8,032 bases of DNA from an uncultured Gemmatimonadota bacterium (lineage in GTDB: Bacteria; Gemmatimonadota; Gemmatimonadetes; Gemmatimonadales; Gemmatimonadaceae). The position numbers and the translations under genes were made by a program. The stretch is from contig CAMLIU010000054.1 of assembly GCA_946479995.1 (NCBI GenBank), positions 1 to 8,032 on the forward strand. The letters are read 5' to 3'. The notes beneath the pieces were generated by a model, which worked only from the letters and a program-made list of their open reading frames with translations, did not search any database and had not been told where the DNA came from. Shown one piece after another: positions 1 through 7,727 of the stretch (position 1 is the first letter of the stretch; every line of letters starts with the position of its first letter).

Positions 1-1344
1 TATCAGGCGTCGCAGAACTTCACGATCAAGGATCGCTACATCATCGACGCGCAGGTACGTCGGGACGGGTCGTCGCTGTTCGGCCCCGACGCGCGCTGGG
101 CGAACTTCTACCGCGTCGCCGGTGCGTACCGGATAAGCGAGGACTTCCACATCCCCGGTGTGCAGGAGCTCAAGCTGCGCGCAGCGCGCGGCACGGCGGG
201 TCTGCGTCCCAGCTTCGCTGACCAGTACGAGACCTACAGCCTGAACGCGGGGAACGCGACCAAGTACCAGCTCGGCAACAAGAACCTGAAGCCCGCCATC
301 CAGACCGAGAACGAGTACGGCATCAACACGGCGTTCCTCGATCGCTTCGACCTCGAGGTCGTGCACGCCGACCGCGTGACGCGCGGCGCGTTCCTGCGCG
401 TGCCGCTCTCGCTCGCGCAGTCCGGCGGGTTCCAGAACCAGATCCAGAACGCCGCTGACGTCGGCTCGAAGACCACCGAGCTCTCGCTGCAGGTGCGGGC
501 GATCGATCGTCCCAATTTCAGCTACTCGTTCGGCCTGACGGGCGACCATACGACGCAGAAGATCCTGCGTCTCGGGCGCGCGCCGTACCGCGTGAATGCC
601 GGCGGACAGGGCCAGGACGTCTTCTATTACAAGGAAGGCGAGAACCTAGGCATCATCTACGGCGCGAAGTGGGTGCGCAGCTTCGAGGAGCTGCAGCAGA
701 ACCCGAAGTACGCGACCGCCGTGGCGAGCGACTACGTGGTGAACCCCCTCGGCTTCCTCGTGCCCGTGGCGACGCGCGGCACCCCGAACGAGCAGCCGAT
801 CAAGTTCGTCGACGCGAATGGCAACACGCAGTTCAAGATCGGCGACGTGAACCCCGACTTCTCCTTCGGCTTCTCGAACAACGTCAACTACCGCGGGTTC
901 GGCCTGTACGCGCTGTTCGACGGCCAGAAGGGCGGACAGATCTACAACTTCACGAAGCAGTGGATGTTCCAGGACTTCCGTCACGGCGACGAGGACCAGT
1001 CGGGCAAGCCGGCCGCGGACAGGATTGCCCTGCCGTTCTTCGCCGGTGGCCTCTACAACGGCCTCGTGGCGAGCGACTACTTCGTGGAGAGCGGCTCGTA
1101 CGTGAAGCTGCGCGAGCTCTCGCTGAGCTACGACCTCGGCGCGCGCGCACTCGGACGGGTCGGGCTGTCGCGCTACGCGAACAACGTCAAGCTGGCCCTC
1201 ATTGGTCGCAACCTGTACACGTGGACCAAGTACACGGGCTTCGACCCGGACGTCACGGCCGGTAACGACTTCAACTTCCGCATCGACGGCTTCCGTTATC
1301 CGCCGTTCCGCACGGTGACCGGTCAGATCACCGTGGGCTTCTGA
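1..1344 (+). CDS. SusC/RagA-family TonB-linked outer-membrane transporter, C-terminal part (5' truncated by window)
   Basis: This is the C-terminal 447 residues of a TonB-dependent outer-membrane barrel that, with SusD, imports oligomers or peptides. The reading frame is open from base 1, so the coding region enters from outside the window. The ATG at 160 is internal, because codons 20-33 upstream of it already carry the family-typical RRDGSSLFGPDARW stretch. Further family signatures are GDVNPDFSFGFSNNVNYRGF followed by a GLYALFDGQKGGQIYN strand, then YVKLRELSLSYDL and IGRNLYTW near the end. The protein finishes on ITVGF, the terminal aromatic residue expected for an outer-membrane barrel recognised by the Bam machinery. 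The signal peptide, carboxypeptidase-like domain, TonB box and plug lie outside the window. The stop is 26 bp before the SusD start, so the two are surely co-transcribed. The substrate cannot be inferred. Confidence 0.95.
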   Translation, partial: YQASQNFTIKDRYIIDAQVRRDGSSLFGPDARWANFYRVAGAYRISEDFHIPGVQELKLRAARGTAGLRPSFADQYETYSLNAGNATKYQLGNKNLKPAIQTENEYGINTAFLDRFDLEVVHADRVTRGAFLRVPLSLAQSGGFQNQIQNAADVGSKTTELSLQVRAIDRPNFSYSFGLTGDHTTQKILRLGRAPYRVNAGGQGQDVFYYKEGENLGIIYGAKWVRSFEELQQNPKYATAVASDYVVNPLGFLVPVATRGTPNEQPIKFVDANGNTQFKIGDVNPDFSFGFSNNVNYRGFGLYALFDGQKGGQIYNFTKQWMFQDFRHGDEDQSGKPAADRIALPFFAGGLYNGLVASDYFVESGSYVKLRELSLSYDLGARALGRVGLSRYANNVKLALIGRNLYTWTKYTGFDPDVTAGNDFNFRIDGFRYPPFRTVTGQITVGF

Positions 1345-1358
1345 ACTCCAACGACTCC

Positions 1359-1362
1359 GGAG
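1359..1362 (+). promoter_or_regulatory. Ribosome binding site of susD
   Basis: GGAG lies 8 bases before the ATG at 1371, inside the 26-bp gap between the SusC stop and the SusD start. It supports the choice of that ATG. Confidence 0.6.
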
Positions 1363-1370
1363 CATCATAC

Positions 1371-2987
1371 ATGAAGAGCATCAGACAGCTCGGGGCCGTC
1401 CTCGGATCGGCGACCATCCTGCTGGGCGCGGGATGCAGGCCGAGCCTCGACGTGACCAACCCGAATGAGCCCGACATTCCGCGCGCGCTCGCGTCGCCGG
1501 AAGACGTGAAGAACCTCGCCGTCTCGTCGCTGCGCAGCTGGTACATTGGCGCGACGGACTACGAACCGTGGCTCATGTTCCAGGTGACGGCCGATGCGTC
1601 GACCGCCAACTACGGCAACTTCGGCATGCGGTTCAACAACCTCGAGCCGCGCATTCCCTACGAGAACAATTCGGCGGGCGGCGACCGCGGCGTGACCGAG
1701 TCGCCGTGGAACTCCAGCTACAGCGCGCTCGGCGCGGCGAACGACGCGATCCGCGCCTTCAAGGGCGGACTGACGCTGCCGGAAGGCCAGGCGGAGACCG
1801 ACAAGTACCGTCGGATCGCGCAGTTCACCCAGGCGGCGACGCTCACGACCCTGGCGCTCGTGTTCGACCAGGCGTTCATCGTCGACGAGACGTCCGACCC
1901 GAGCTCGCCGCCGACGCTGCAGCCGTACACCGACGTCTCGGCTGCCGCAGTGGCCAAGTGGGCGGCCCTCGCCGCTGATGCCGCCGGCAAGAACGACACG
2001 TACGACCAGAGCTCCGAGTTCCCGATGGCGGATTCCCCGCTGACGTCGGATCGCCTGGCGCGGTGGGCGAACACGATGGCTGCCCTCACCCTGGCCTATA
2101 CGCCGCGCAACGCGGCGGAGGCAGCCAAGGTCGACTGGGCGAAGGTCGCCGCCTTCGCCGACAAGGGCATCGGCACCGGCAGTGCCGGCGCTCCGTTCGA
2201 CGTCGTGGTCGTCGGTGACTACAACAACTGGTACTCCGGACTGACCGAGCTGGGCGACGGCATCTCGTGGACGCGAGTCGACATGCGGCTCATCCATCGC
2301 ATGGATCCGAGCCAGCCGTCGAAGTTCAACGGCACGATCCCCCCGAAGGGAAGCTCGGCAGACGCACGCTTCGAGTCCGATTACGGCTACGATGCGGAAC
2401 TGATCGGCGACCCGGGGCGCGGCATCTACATGCAGAGCCCCTACTACCACGCCCGGTACTATGACTACTCGTCCGATGGCAACGACGAGATCGGACCGGC
2501 GCCGTACCTGCTCGCCGCGGAGAGCGATCTCGTTCGCGCCGAAGCACTGATCCGGAGCGGGGGCAGCCTGGCCACCGCGGCGGACCTGATCAACATCACG
2601 CGCGTCGGCCGTGGCAACCTGCCTCCCGCCACCGCCGCTGATGGAGCGGCGGCCCTGCTCGCCGACATCGACTACGAGCGCGACGTGGAGCTGTTGAGCA
2701 CGAACGGATTCACGTTGTTCCAGCGCCGGCACGTGGATGGGCTGCAGCCCGGTACGGTGCATCAGCTCCCGATTCCTGCAAAGGAGCTGGAGACGCTCGG
2801 GCTGCCGATCTACACGTTCGGCGGCGTGGGCAAGGAACAGTCGCTCATCCCACTGGGGGGAGCATCGATGAGCCGTTCGTTCTTCCCGCCGAGCGAGGCG
2901 ATGATCCAGCTGCCGAATGGCACGCTGCAGGCGCTGCACTTCCCCGGCGCAGGACGACGTGCCAAGGCGAGCCGCAGCCTCAGGTAA
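1371..2987 (+). CDS. SusD/RagB-family nutrient-binding outer-membrane lipoprotein
   Basis: A 538-residue surface lipoprotein expected to cap the SusC barrel encoded just upstream and capture its ligand. The N-terminus is a lipoprotein signal (basic MKSIR, hydrophobic 7-18, then LGAGC with Cys22 as the lipidation site; the -3 residue is Gly rather than Leu, a small departure from the consensus). The mature protein begins with the SusD-like DVTNPNEPD (27-35). Helical, TPR-like segments follow: YSALGAANDAIRAF (117-130), the stretch around FTQAATLTTLALVFDQAF (152-169) and YLLAAESDLVRAEALI (379-394). The C-terminal core has DYERDVELLSTNGFTLFQRR (434-453) and the closing HQLPIPAKELETL (464-476). 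About 60 residues continue after that usual end motif, ending in a basic tail. Start: ATG with GGAG 8 bases upstream. No glycoside hydrolase or peptidase is adjacent, so the substrate is unknown. Confidence 0.93.
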   Translation: MKSIRQLGAVLGSATILLGAGCRPSLDVTNPNEPDIPRALASPEDVKNLAVSSLRSWYIGATDYEPWLMFQVTADASTANYGNFGMRFNNLEPRIPYENNSAGGDRGVTESPWNSSYSALGAANDAIRAFKGGLTLPEGQAETDKYRRIAQFTQAATLTTLALVFDQAFIVDETSDPSSPPTLQPYTDVSAAAVAKWAALAADAAGKNDTYDQSSEFPMADSPLTSDRLARWANTMAALTLAYTPRNAAEAAKVDWAKVAAFADKGIGTGSAGAPFDVVVVGDYNNWYSGLTELGDGISWTRVDMRLIHRMDPSQPSKFNGTIPPKGSSADARFESDYGYDAELIGDPGRGIYMQSPYYHARYYDYSSDGNDEIGPAPYLLAAESDLVRAEALIRSGGSLATAADLINITRVGRGNLPPATAADGAAALLADIDYERDVELLSTNGFTLFQRRHVDGLQPGTVHQLPIPAKELETLGLPIYTFGGVGKEQSLIPLGGASMSRSFFPPSEAMIQLPNGTLQALHFPGAGRRAKASRSLR

Positions 2988-3000
2988 CGTTGCGATGCGA

Positions 3001-3044
3001 AAGACGAACGGGGCGCGCCATGGCTGGCGCGCCCCGTTCGTCTT
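3001..3044. terminator. Perfect 20-bp hairpin between convergent genes, probable bidirectional terminator
   Basis: Bases 3001-3020 are the exact reverse complement of 3025-3044, with a 4-base TGGC loop at 3021-3024. The stem is GC-rich in its centre (GGGGCGCGCC) and closes on AAGAC/GTCTT. It sits 13 bp after the SusD stop and 14 bp after the end of the converging lipoprotein gene, where a shared terminator is expected. There is no long T run on either side (TCTTGTATT on the + strand, CTTTCGCAT on the - strand), so it may be a weakly U-tailed intrinsic terminator or an mRNA 3'-end stabiliser. Confidence 0.8.
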
Positions 3045-3058
3045 GTATTCCCCGTCGA

Positions 3059-3562
3059 TCAGCGCGAGTGCGACACGAACTTGAGGTTGGCACAGGTCAC
3101 GACGTTGTCGAGCTGCTGGCCACCGTTGTAGACGTTCAGGTGGTAGGTGCTCATCGGCTGCAGCTCGAGCGGCAGGTCAGCCGAGATCTGGCCGCGACCG
3201 TTCGTGCCGACGTCGATCAGGGGGAATTGCTCGAAGCCGAGCAGCGGAAGGTCCCCCGAGCCGCAGCGATCGGGAAGCACTGCCCAGCGGAGTTGCGGCC
3301 CCACGCCGGGTGGAACCGATACGGTGACCGCGACATGCATGCGGGCGAGGTTGCCAGCGCGAACCTCGTGCATGCTGACGGTACCGAACGCCCGATTCTG
3401 GCTCGTGACGACGAGCGCTCCGGAGCGCTGCTGGGTCGGTTGCAGGCTGCCTGCCCAGTGGTCGACGGCCTCGTCGTCGATGACTTCCTGTCGGTGCGCT
3501 GTCGCGCATCCGAGCAGCAGTAAGGCAGAAAATCCCGTCCTGCAGAGCGTGCGTAGGGTCAT
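3059..3562 (-). CDS. Small secreted lipoprotein of unknown function, possible SOD/CHRD-like beta-sandwich
   Basis: I do not recognise a named function. The 167-residue protein starts with a lipoprotein signal: basic MTLR, a hydrophobic core, then the lipobox LLGC with Cys19. Ala at +2 fits outer-membrane sorting. The rest is polar and beta-rich: alternating strands at 48-65 and 73-83, LRWAVLPDRCGSGDLPLLG at 91-109, GQISADLPLEL at 124-134 and TYHLNVYNGG at 139-148. Cys100 and Cys157 are the only other cysteines in the mature part and could form a disulfide. The layout (hydrophobic strand, CG.GD, a Gly-rich turn, then a short C-terminal strand with Cys) reminds me of secreted Cu/Zn-SOD-like or CHRD-like domains, but the metal-binding histidines expected in the HxH position are absent, so enzyme activity is unlikely. 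This strand is chosen over the opposite open frame because of the lipobox, its own promoter and the terminator behind it. No clear Shine-Dalgarno precedes the ATG. Confidence 0.75.
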   Translation of the reverse strand: MTLRTLCRTGFSALLLLGCATAHRQEVIDDEAVDHWAGSLQPTQQRSGALVVTSQNRAFGTVSMHEVRAGNLARMHVAVTVSVPPGVGPQLRWAVLPDRCGSGDLPLLGFEQFPLIDVGTNGRGQISADLPLELQPMSTYHLNVYNGGQQLDNVVTCANLKFVSHSR

Positions 3563-3595
3563 CGGTCGCCACGGAGAAGGTGAATGGGTGCGTCA

Positions 3596-3624
3596 CTATT
3601 ATCCCCAGCGGCGCTACCTGTCAA
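3596..3624 (-). promoter_or_regulatory. Sigma-70-like promoter of the small lipoprotein gene
   Basis: On the - strand a consensus TTGACA (-35) lies at 3624-3619. The -10 is either GATAAT at 3603-3598 (5 of 6 matches, 15-bp spacer) or TAATAG at 3601-3596 (3 of 6 matches, 17-bp spacer). Transcription would begin near 3590, leaving a leader of about 27 bases before the ATG at 3562. The box begins 8 bp past the stop codon of the SGNH gene upstream and lies in a visibly AT-richer patch. It implies the lipoprotein is transcribed independently of the carbamoyltransferase operon, although read-through is possible because no terminator is seen between them. Confidence 0.6.
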
Positions 3625-3631
3625 ACGATCT

Positions 3632-5494
3632 CTAGGGCCTCGACATGCCAAGGGTGGTCATCCAGGCGGCCAGCCCGGGATATCGCGGGTCCAGCTGGGC
3701 CGCACGCGCGGCAGCGCCGCGCGCCGCGGCGAGGTCGTGCGACAGCCCGAAGGCAAGTGAGAGCTGAAACACCGGCGCGGCCAGGGTCGGCTGCGCGGTC
3801 GCCGCGCGATCGAGCAGGGCGATGGCGCGAGGGAGGTCACGGCGCCGCAGGGCGACCACTCCGAGCATGTAGTCGGATTCCCAGCTGGGAGCGAGCCGCT
3901 GCGAGCGTTCGATGAGCGTGACAGCCTCGGAGTCACGACCAGCCTCCAGCAGGGCGCGAGCGGCGAGCCTGAGGGGCGGCTCCAGCAGCGGGCGGTCGCG
4001 GACGAGTCCGAGGTACTCCACCGCCGCGGAGTCGGGATGCTGGCGCGCTTCCTCATCCGCGGCGACGCGGAGCTTGGCGTCGGCCCACGTCATCCCCCCG
4101 CGCGACACGACAAAGGCCAGGCTGTCGGTCAGGGAGGACGGGTGGTAGGTGCCGCGATAGTCGAGCGCCATGGGCCGCGGGACGAAAGGCCACCTCGTCG
4201 TCACCGTGCGCACCGTATGCACGACGATCAGGCTGTCGAGCGGAGTCAGGAGCGTGCCGGCCTCGTAACGTGACCAGGGCTGCAGCCGAGCGAGATCCGA
4301 TGCGTGGCCGAGAAAGTGCGCGTCCCGAAGCGCGTCGAAGAACGACTCGGCGATGAGAGCGTACCCGTGCCGGTTCGGGTGCACGTGCTCGAGAAAGAGC
4401 TCGTGGCCGGACATGCCGCCAGGCGATGCAGCGGCGAAGCGCTCGGCGACCGGCACGAAATGCACGTGGTGCCGGGTCGCGATTTCCCCGATGACGTCAT
4501 TCAGCTCGGAGGGTGCGCGAAAGCGGATCACGTCGAGGTCCCGTGCGCGCGTGAACAGACGGCGGGCGGAACTCGAGTCACCCGCCAGGAGCGCCGAGCG
4601 AGCGGAGTCGAAGGAGGCGCGGGCCGGCCCGTTGTCCGGGCTGACGAAGGGAGGCTGATCGCGAACGTTCGACGCGATGCTGGCCATGAAGACGGGCACG
4701 CCGGCGCGCGTGAACCGGGACAGCGCAACATCCATGTTGTCGCGGAACTGCTCGAGGCCCGCCCTGTACGCAGCTCCGCCCAGCGCGATCTGCTGGTCGC
4801 GCGCGACGGATTCCATGAACGTGGCGACAGTGCTGTCCGGCCGCTCCCGTGAAACGCGCATGAGCTTCGTCATGCCCGTGCGCAGGAGGGCGACCGTGCG
4901 GAGCCGGAGGGCGCGCAGGTACGCTCGCACGATCACCGGCGAACGCGCGGCGCGGATGGACGAGCCGACGCCGAGCGCGCCGTAGTACTCGTTGTGGCCC
5001 GCATAGATGAGAATGGCGTCCGGTCGCTGGGCGATCACCTCGCCGGTAAGGTCAGCGATGGTGTAGCTGTTCGTCGCCGCGATGCCGAGGTTGACGACTT
5101 CCACCGAGTCGCCGGGGAGCACGTCGCGGAGCGCGTCCCGCAGCAGTCGCGAAAAGGAGCCATTCGGCGGGTAGGGAAAGCCCGCCGCGGTGGACTCGCC
5201 GAGGACGAAGAGCCGGAAGGCGCGCTTCGGCCTGACGGCGGCGAACAGGTCGACGGGAGGGGTGGGGGGAAACTCCTCGGCGGCGAAGTAGCGCCGGCCG
5301 ACGCGCTGGCCGGGTACGAGATACTGGGCGCCCCCGGCACGGACCGAGTCGAAGGCGGGCATGTCGCCGCCGGACCACAGGACTCGCAGTGCTCCTTCGA
5401 GGGCCCCCAGAAAGAGCAGGGGCGCAAGGATGGTGATGGCGAGAAACAGCCGGCGGCGCCGAGGGGACAGCGACTGCTCGCTGTACCGGGCCAT
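3632..5494 (-). CDS. Membrane-anchored SGNH/GDSL hydrolase with C-terminal TPR repeats
   Basis: A 620-residue protein. A basic N-terminus (RRRR, 12-15) precedes one hydrophobic helix (about 16-36), predicting a cytoplasmic N-end and a periplasmic body. The SGNH fold follows: FVLGESTAAGFPY (96-108) with nucleophile Ser101, VNLGIAATNSY (134-144) with the block II Gly137, IYAGHNEYYG (163-172) with Asn168, and LEHVHPNRHG (368-377) with catalytic His372 and Glu369 in the usual Asp place. The segment LFTRARDLDVIRFRAP (313-328) is typical of long TPR-bearing members. About 485-605 forms roughly three TPR repeats (e.g. YMLGVVALRRRDLPRAIALL, then LDPRYPGLAAW). Such enzymes remove or transfer ester groups, often on glycans or lipids. 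Start: the ATG shares one base with the SxtJ stop (TGATG), indicating translational coupling. Its operon partners suggest it acts on the same product as the carbamoyltransferase, which is an inference. Confidence 0.88.
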   Translation of the reverse strand: MARYSEQSLSPRRRRLFLAITILAPLLFLGALEGALRVLWSGGDMPAFDSVRAGGAQYLVPGQRVGRRYFAAEEFPPTPPVDLFAAVRPKRAFRLFVLGESTAAGFPYPPNGSFSRLLRDALRDVLPGDSVEVVNLGIAATNSYTIADLTGEVIAQRPDAILIYAGHNEYYGALGVGSSIRAARSPVIVRAYLRALRLRTVALLRTGMTKLMRVSRERPDSTVATFMESVARDQQIALGGAAYRAGLEQFRDNMDVALSRFTRAGVPVFMASIASNVRDQPPFVSPDNGPARASFDSARSALLAGDSSSARRLFTRARDLDVIRFRAPSELNDVIGEIATRHHVHFVPVAERFAAASPGGMSGHELFLEHVHPNRHGYALIAESFFDALRDAHFLGHASDLARLQPWSRYEAGTLLTPLDSLIVVHTVRTVTTRWPFVPRPMALDYRGTYHPSSLTDSLAFVVSRGGMTWADAKLRVAADEEARQHPDSAAVEYLGLVRDRPLLEPPLRLAARALLEAGRDSEAVTLIERSQRLAPSWESDYMLGVVALRRRDLPRAIALLDRAATAQPTLAAPVFQLSLAFGLSHDLAAARGAAARAAQLDPRYPGLAAWMTTLGMSRP

Positions 5495-5913
5495 CAGAAC
5501 TGACGCTCCATTCGCGCGCGCCGCTCTTCCCTGGTTCGCGCCGCCGACGTGACCCAGTAGCTGTCCGCGCGCCCGTCACGGGCAAGCGGTGAGGTGCCGA
5601 ACGTGCGTCGCAGGAGGGCCATCGGAGTCAGAATGACGAAATACACGAGGGCAAGGACAATGGGCGTGACGAAACGCGAGAGCGTGGCCGATAGCGCCAG
5701 CCAGCGCCCTGCGACCCGATCCAGGGAGGCGGGTCGCAGGAGAGCCACGCTGAGGAGGGCGAAGCCAACGGCGAGGCAGGCAATGCCCAGCACGACGTGC
5801 TGCTTCCTCAGGAACAGCACCGCCGCAACGGCGCCTGCGATGCCGATCTCGAGCCCGAATCGGCGGCCGGGCGCCGCCGGCCTGCTCAATCGAGGGGAAA
5901 GGTCTGCTGCCAT
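5494..5913 (-). CDS. SxtJ-family small membrane protein
   Basis: A 139-residue protein matching the SxtJ family in length (the cyanobacterial protein is about 134), order and ending. The N-terminus is basic and begins the recognisable part at RRFGLEIGIAGAVAAVLFL (17-35). A second hydrophobic helix spans about 39-59 and a third about 81-101 (FVTPIVLALVYFVILTPMAL), so it is an inner-membrane protein with probably three crossings. The polar C-terminus carries DSYW (117-120) and ends in MERQF, as in relatives that end in a Tyr/Met-Glu-Lys/Arg-Gln-Phe tail. An open frame extends upstream to 6084, but that part lies wholly inside the carbamoyltransferase and is low-complexity; ATG at 5913 gives the family-like length. 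It overlaps the carbamoyltransferase by 28 bp and lacks a clear Shine-Dalgarno, suggesting coupled translation. Biochemical function is unknown; it consistently accompanies O-carbamoyltransferases, so a scaffold or membrane-recruiting role is plausible. Confidence 0.85.
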   Translation of the reverse strand: MAADLSPRLSRPAAPGRRFGLEIGIAGAVAAVLFLRKQHVVLGIACLAVGFALLSVALLRPASLDRVAGRWLALSATLSRFVTPIVLALVYFVILTPMALLRRTFGTSPLARDGRADSYWVTSAARTREERRARMERQF

Positions 5914-7727
5914 GTCGAAGCGTCGTCGAGTTCGGCGGTTGGCTGTTCGCTCCGCAGCATCAGGAAGGGGTGGACGACCAGCGCGTCCATCCTCGTCCGC
6001 AGGAAGCATCGGTACGCGTCCGCGGGTGTGCACACGATCGGCTCGCCGCGCACGTTGAATGAGGTATTGACCAGCATCGGGCATCCGGTCAGCTCCTCGA
6101 ACGCCCGAAGCAATGCGTGAAATCGCGGATTCGTCTCCTGGCTGACGGTCTGCACGCGCGCGGTGCCGTCGAGATGCGCCACGGCCGGCAGTCCGGGACG
6201 GTGGTCGTCGCGCACGGGTGCGACGAGGAGCATGTACGGGCTCTCGCCGCGGAGCCCGAAGAATTCCTCCGCACGTTCGGCGAGCACGCTGGGCGCGAAG
6301 GGGCGGAAGCTCTCGCGGAACTTGATCTTGAGGTTGAGCGTTCGCTGCATCGCAGGGTCGCGGGGGTCGGCGAGGATGCTTCGCGAACCGAGGGCGCGGG
6401 GACCGTACTCCATCGGGCCGTCAAACCAGCCGACCACCTGTCCCTCGGCGAGAAGAGCTGCGACGCGCGGAAGGAGGTCGACGTCGTCCATCCGATGCAC
6501 CCGTGCCCCTGCGGCCATCAGCTCCGCCTCGGCATCGTCTGGGGCGAAGGCGGGCCCGAGAAGGGCACCGTGCATGGCATCGCGTTCCTGCACGGTGCGA
6601 CGCGGTTCGTCAAACCAGCGGTGCCAGGCGAGCAATGCGGCGCCGAGCGCCCCCCCGGCATCGCCCGCCGCGGGTTGAATCCAGAGCCGACGAAAGGGCC
6701 CCTCGCGCTCGAGACGGCCGTTGGCCACCGCATTCAGCGCGACGCCACCCGCCATGCACAGTGCGTCAGCCCCCGTCTCGCGATGCGCGGTGGCGGCCAT
6801 GCGCAGGACGATCTCCTCGCAGACGACCTGCACGGAGCGCGCGTAGTCCATCTCGCGCGACGTGAGCGGCGACTCGGGGACGCGCGGTGGACCATCGAAG
6901 CGCTCCGAGAAGTGCCGGCTCGTCATCGTCAGGCCGCCGACGTAGTCGAAGAAGCTCTGGTCGAGCGTGAACGACCCATCCTCGCGCAGCGCGACGACTT
7001 CCTCGAGGATACGGTCCACGTAGCGCGGGCGCCCGTACGGAGCGAGACCCATCAACTTGTACTCGCCCGAGTTGACGCGAAACCCCGCGTGGTAGGTGAA
7101 GGCCGAGTACAGCAGCCCGAGGGAGTCCGGATAGTGCAGCTCGTGAAGGAGCGCCAGCTCGGCTCCGTGTCCGGCGCCGATGGCTGCCGTGGCCCATTCA
7201 CCGACGCCGTCGATGGTGAGGACGGCGGCGTCGTCGAACGGCGAGGGGTAGAACGCGCTGGCTGCATGAGACTCATGATGCTCGGCGTAGAGCAGGTCGC
7301 CGGCAAAGCCGCCGAGCTCGCGCCGGATGATGGCGTCGATGTGCACGCGCTCGTCGAGCCAGAGGGGGGCCGCCTTCAGGAACGATCGAAAGCCGCGAGG
7401 TGCGAGCGCCAGGTAGCTCTCGAGCAGCCGGTCGAGCTTGAGAAGAGGCTTCTCGTAGAAGGCCACCGCTGCCAGGCCACCGATATCGATCCCGGCACGT
7501 TGCAGGCAGAAGCGGACGGCTCGCGCCGGAAAGGAGGCATCGCCCTTGATGCGGCTGAAACGCTCCTCCTGGGCCGCCGCCACGATCACTCCGTCGGCCA
7601 GGAGGCAGGCGGCGCTATCGTGGTAAAAAGCGGAGATTCCGAGGACGAACCGCGTCAAAGGGGAGGGTAGGCTACGGCCGGGCTCGATATGGAAGGATGG
7701 GAGAAGATAGCGTAGATTGGAGGGCAT
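5886..7727 (-). CDS. NodU/CmcH/SxtI-family O-carbamoyltransferase
   Basis: Transfers a carbamoyl group to a hydroxyl of an acceptor, using carbamoyl phosphate and ATP through a carbamoyl-adenylate, as established for TobZ. The Kae1-like ASKHA domain shows GISAFYHDSAA (30-40), AQEERFSRIK (52-61), the metal-binding EHHESHAASAFY (149-160), LTIDGVGEW (170-178) and MAGGVALNAVANG (325-337). The YrdC-like C-terminal domain shows GWFDGPMEYGPRALGSRS (433-450), LNLKIKFRESFRPFAPSV (464-481) and LVNTSFNVRGEPIVCTPADA (552-571). All key motifs are intact. Length 613 is slightly above the usual 580-600 because of about 23 N-terminal residues before LTRFVLGIS. A TTG at 7658 would give the family-like start but has no ribosome site, whereas the ATG at 7727 has AAGGAG 4 bases upstream; I keep the ATG with reservation. 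It is cytoplasmic and leads an operon with SxtJ and the SGNH gene. The acceptor is unknown. Confidence 0.95.
   Translation of the reverse strand: MPSNLRYLLPSFHIEPGRSLPSPLTRFVLGISAFYHDSAACLLADGVIVAAAQEERFSRIKGDASFPARAVRFCLQRAGIDIGGLAAVAFYEKPLLKLDRLLESYLALAPRGFRSFLKAAPLWLDERVHIDAIIRRELGGFAGDLLYAEHHESHAASAFYPSPFDDAAVLTIDGVGEWATAAIGAGHGAELALLHELHYPDSLGLLYSAFTYHAGFRVNSGEYKLMGLAPYGRPRYVDRILEEVVALREDGSFTLDQSFFDYVGGLTMTSRHFSERFDGPPRVPESPLTSREMDYARSVQVVCEEIVLRMAATAHRETGADALCMAGGVALNAVANGRLEREGPFRRLWIQPAAGDAGGALGAALLAWHRWFDEPRRTVQERDAMHGALLGPAFAPDDAEAELMAAGARVHRMDDVDLLPRVAALLAEGQVVGWFDGPMEYGPRALGSRSILADPRDPAMQRTLNLKIKFRESFRPFAPSVLAERAEEFFGLRGESPYMLLVAPVRDDHRPGLPAVAHLDGTARVQTVSQETNPRFHALLRAFEELTGCPMLVNTSFNVRGEPIVCTPADAYRCFLRTRMDALVVHPFLMLRSEQPTAELDDASTWQQTFPLD
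7719..7724 (+). promoter_or_regulatory. Shine-Dalgarno-like GGAGGG immediately before the DUF5989 start
   Basis: GGAGGG is separated from the ATG at 7726 by a single base, which is much closer than a normal ribosome site. It lies in a purine-rich, AT-richer stretch (about 7688-7724) that looks more like leader than coding DNA. Either initiation here is weak or atypical, or the match is fortuitous. Confidence 0.35.

Noticed and set aside
1365..2939. 524-codon open frame on the - strand opposite SusD
   Set aside because: The product is rich in Arg, Val and Gly with no family motif or signal, and it mirrors a clear SusD gene; such antisense frames are routine in GC-rich DNA.
2990..3523. + strand open frame opposite the small lipoprotein, starting in the hairpin region
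   Set aside because: It begins 3 bp after the SusD stop, runs through the terminator and has no motif; the - strand frame has a lipobox and a promoter.
5914..6084. Upstream extension of the SxtJ frame
   Set aside because: It lies entirely within the carbamoyltransferase C-terminal coding region, has low-complexity Arg-rich sequence, and would make the protein 57 residues longer than the family.
6565..6598. Perfect 10-bp inverted repeat with a 14-base loop inside the carbamoyltransferase gene
   Set aside because: GC-rich coding DNA yields such stems by chance, and it lies in the middle of a continuous domain linker with no T tract or gene boundary.
6117..7670. 517-codon open frame on the + strand opposite the carbamoyltransferase
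   Set aside because: No recognisable domain, Arg/Glu/Ala-rich composition, and the opposite strand carries every carbamoyltransferase motif intact.
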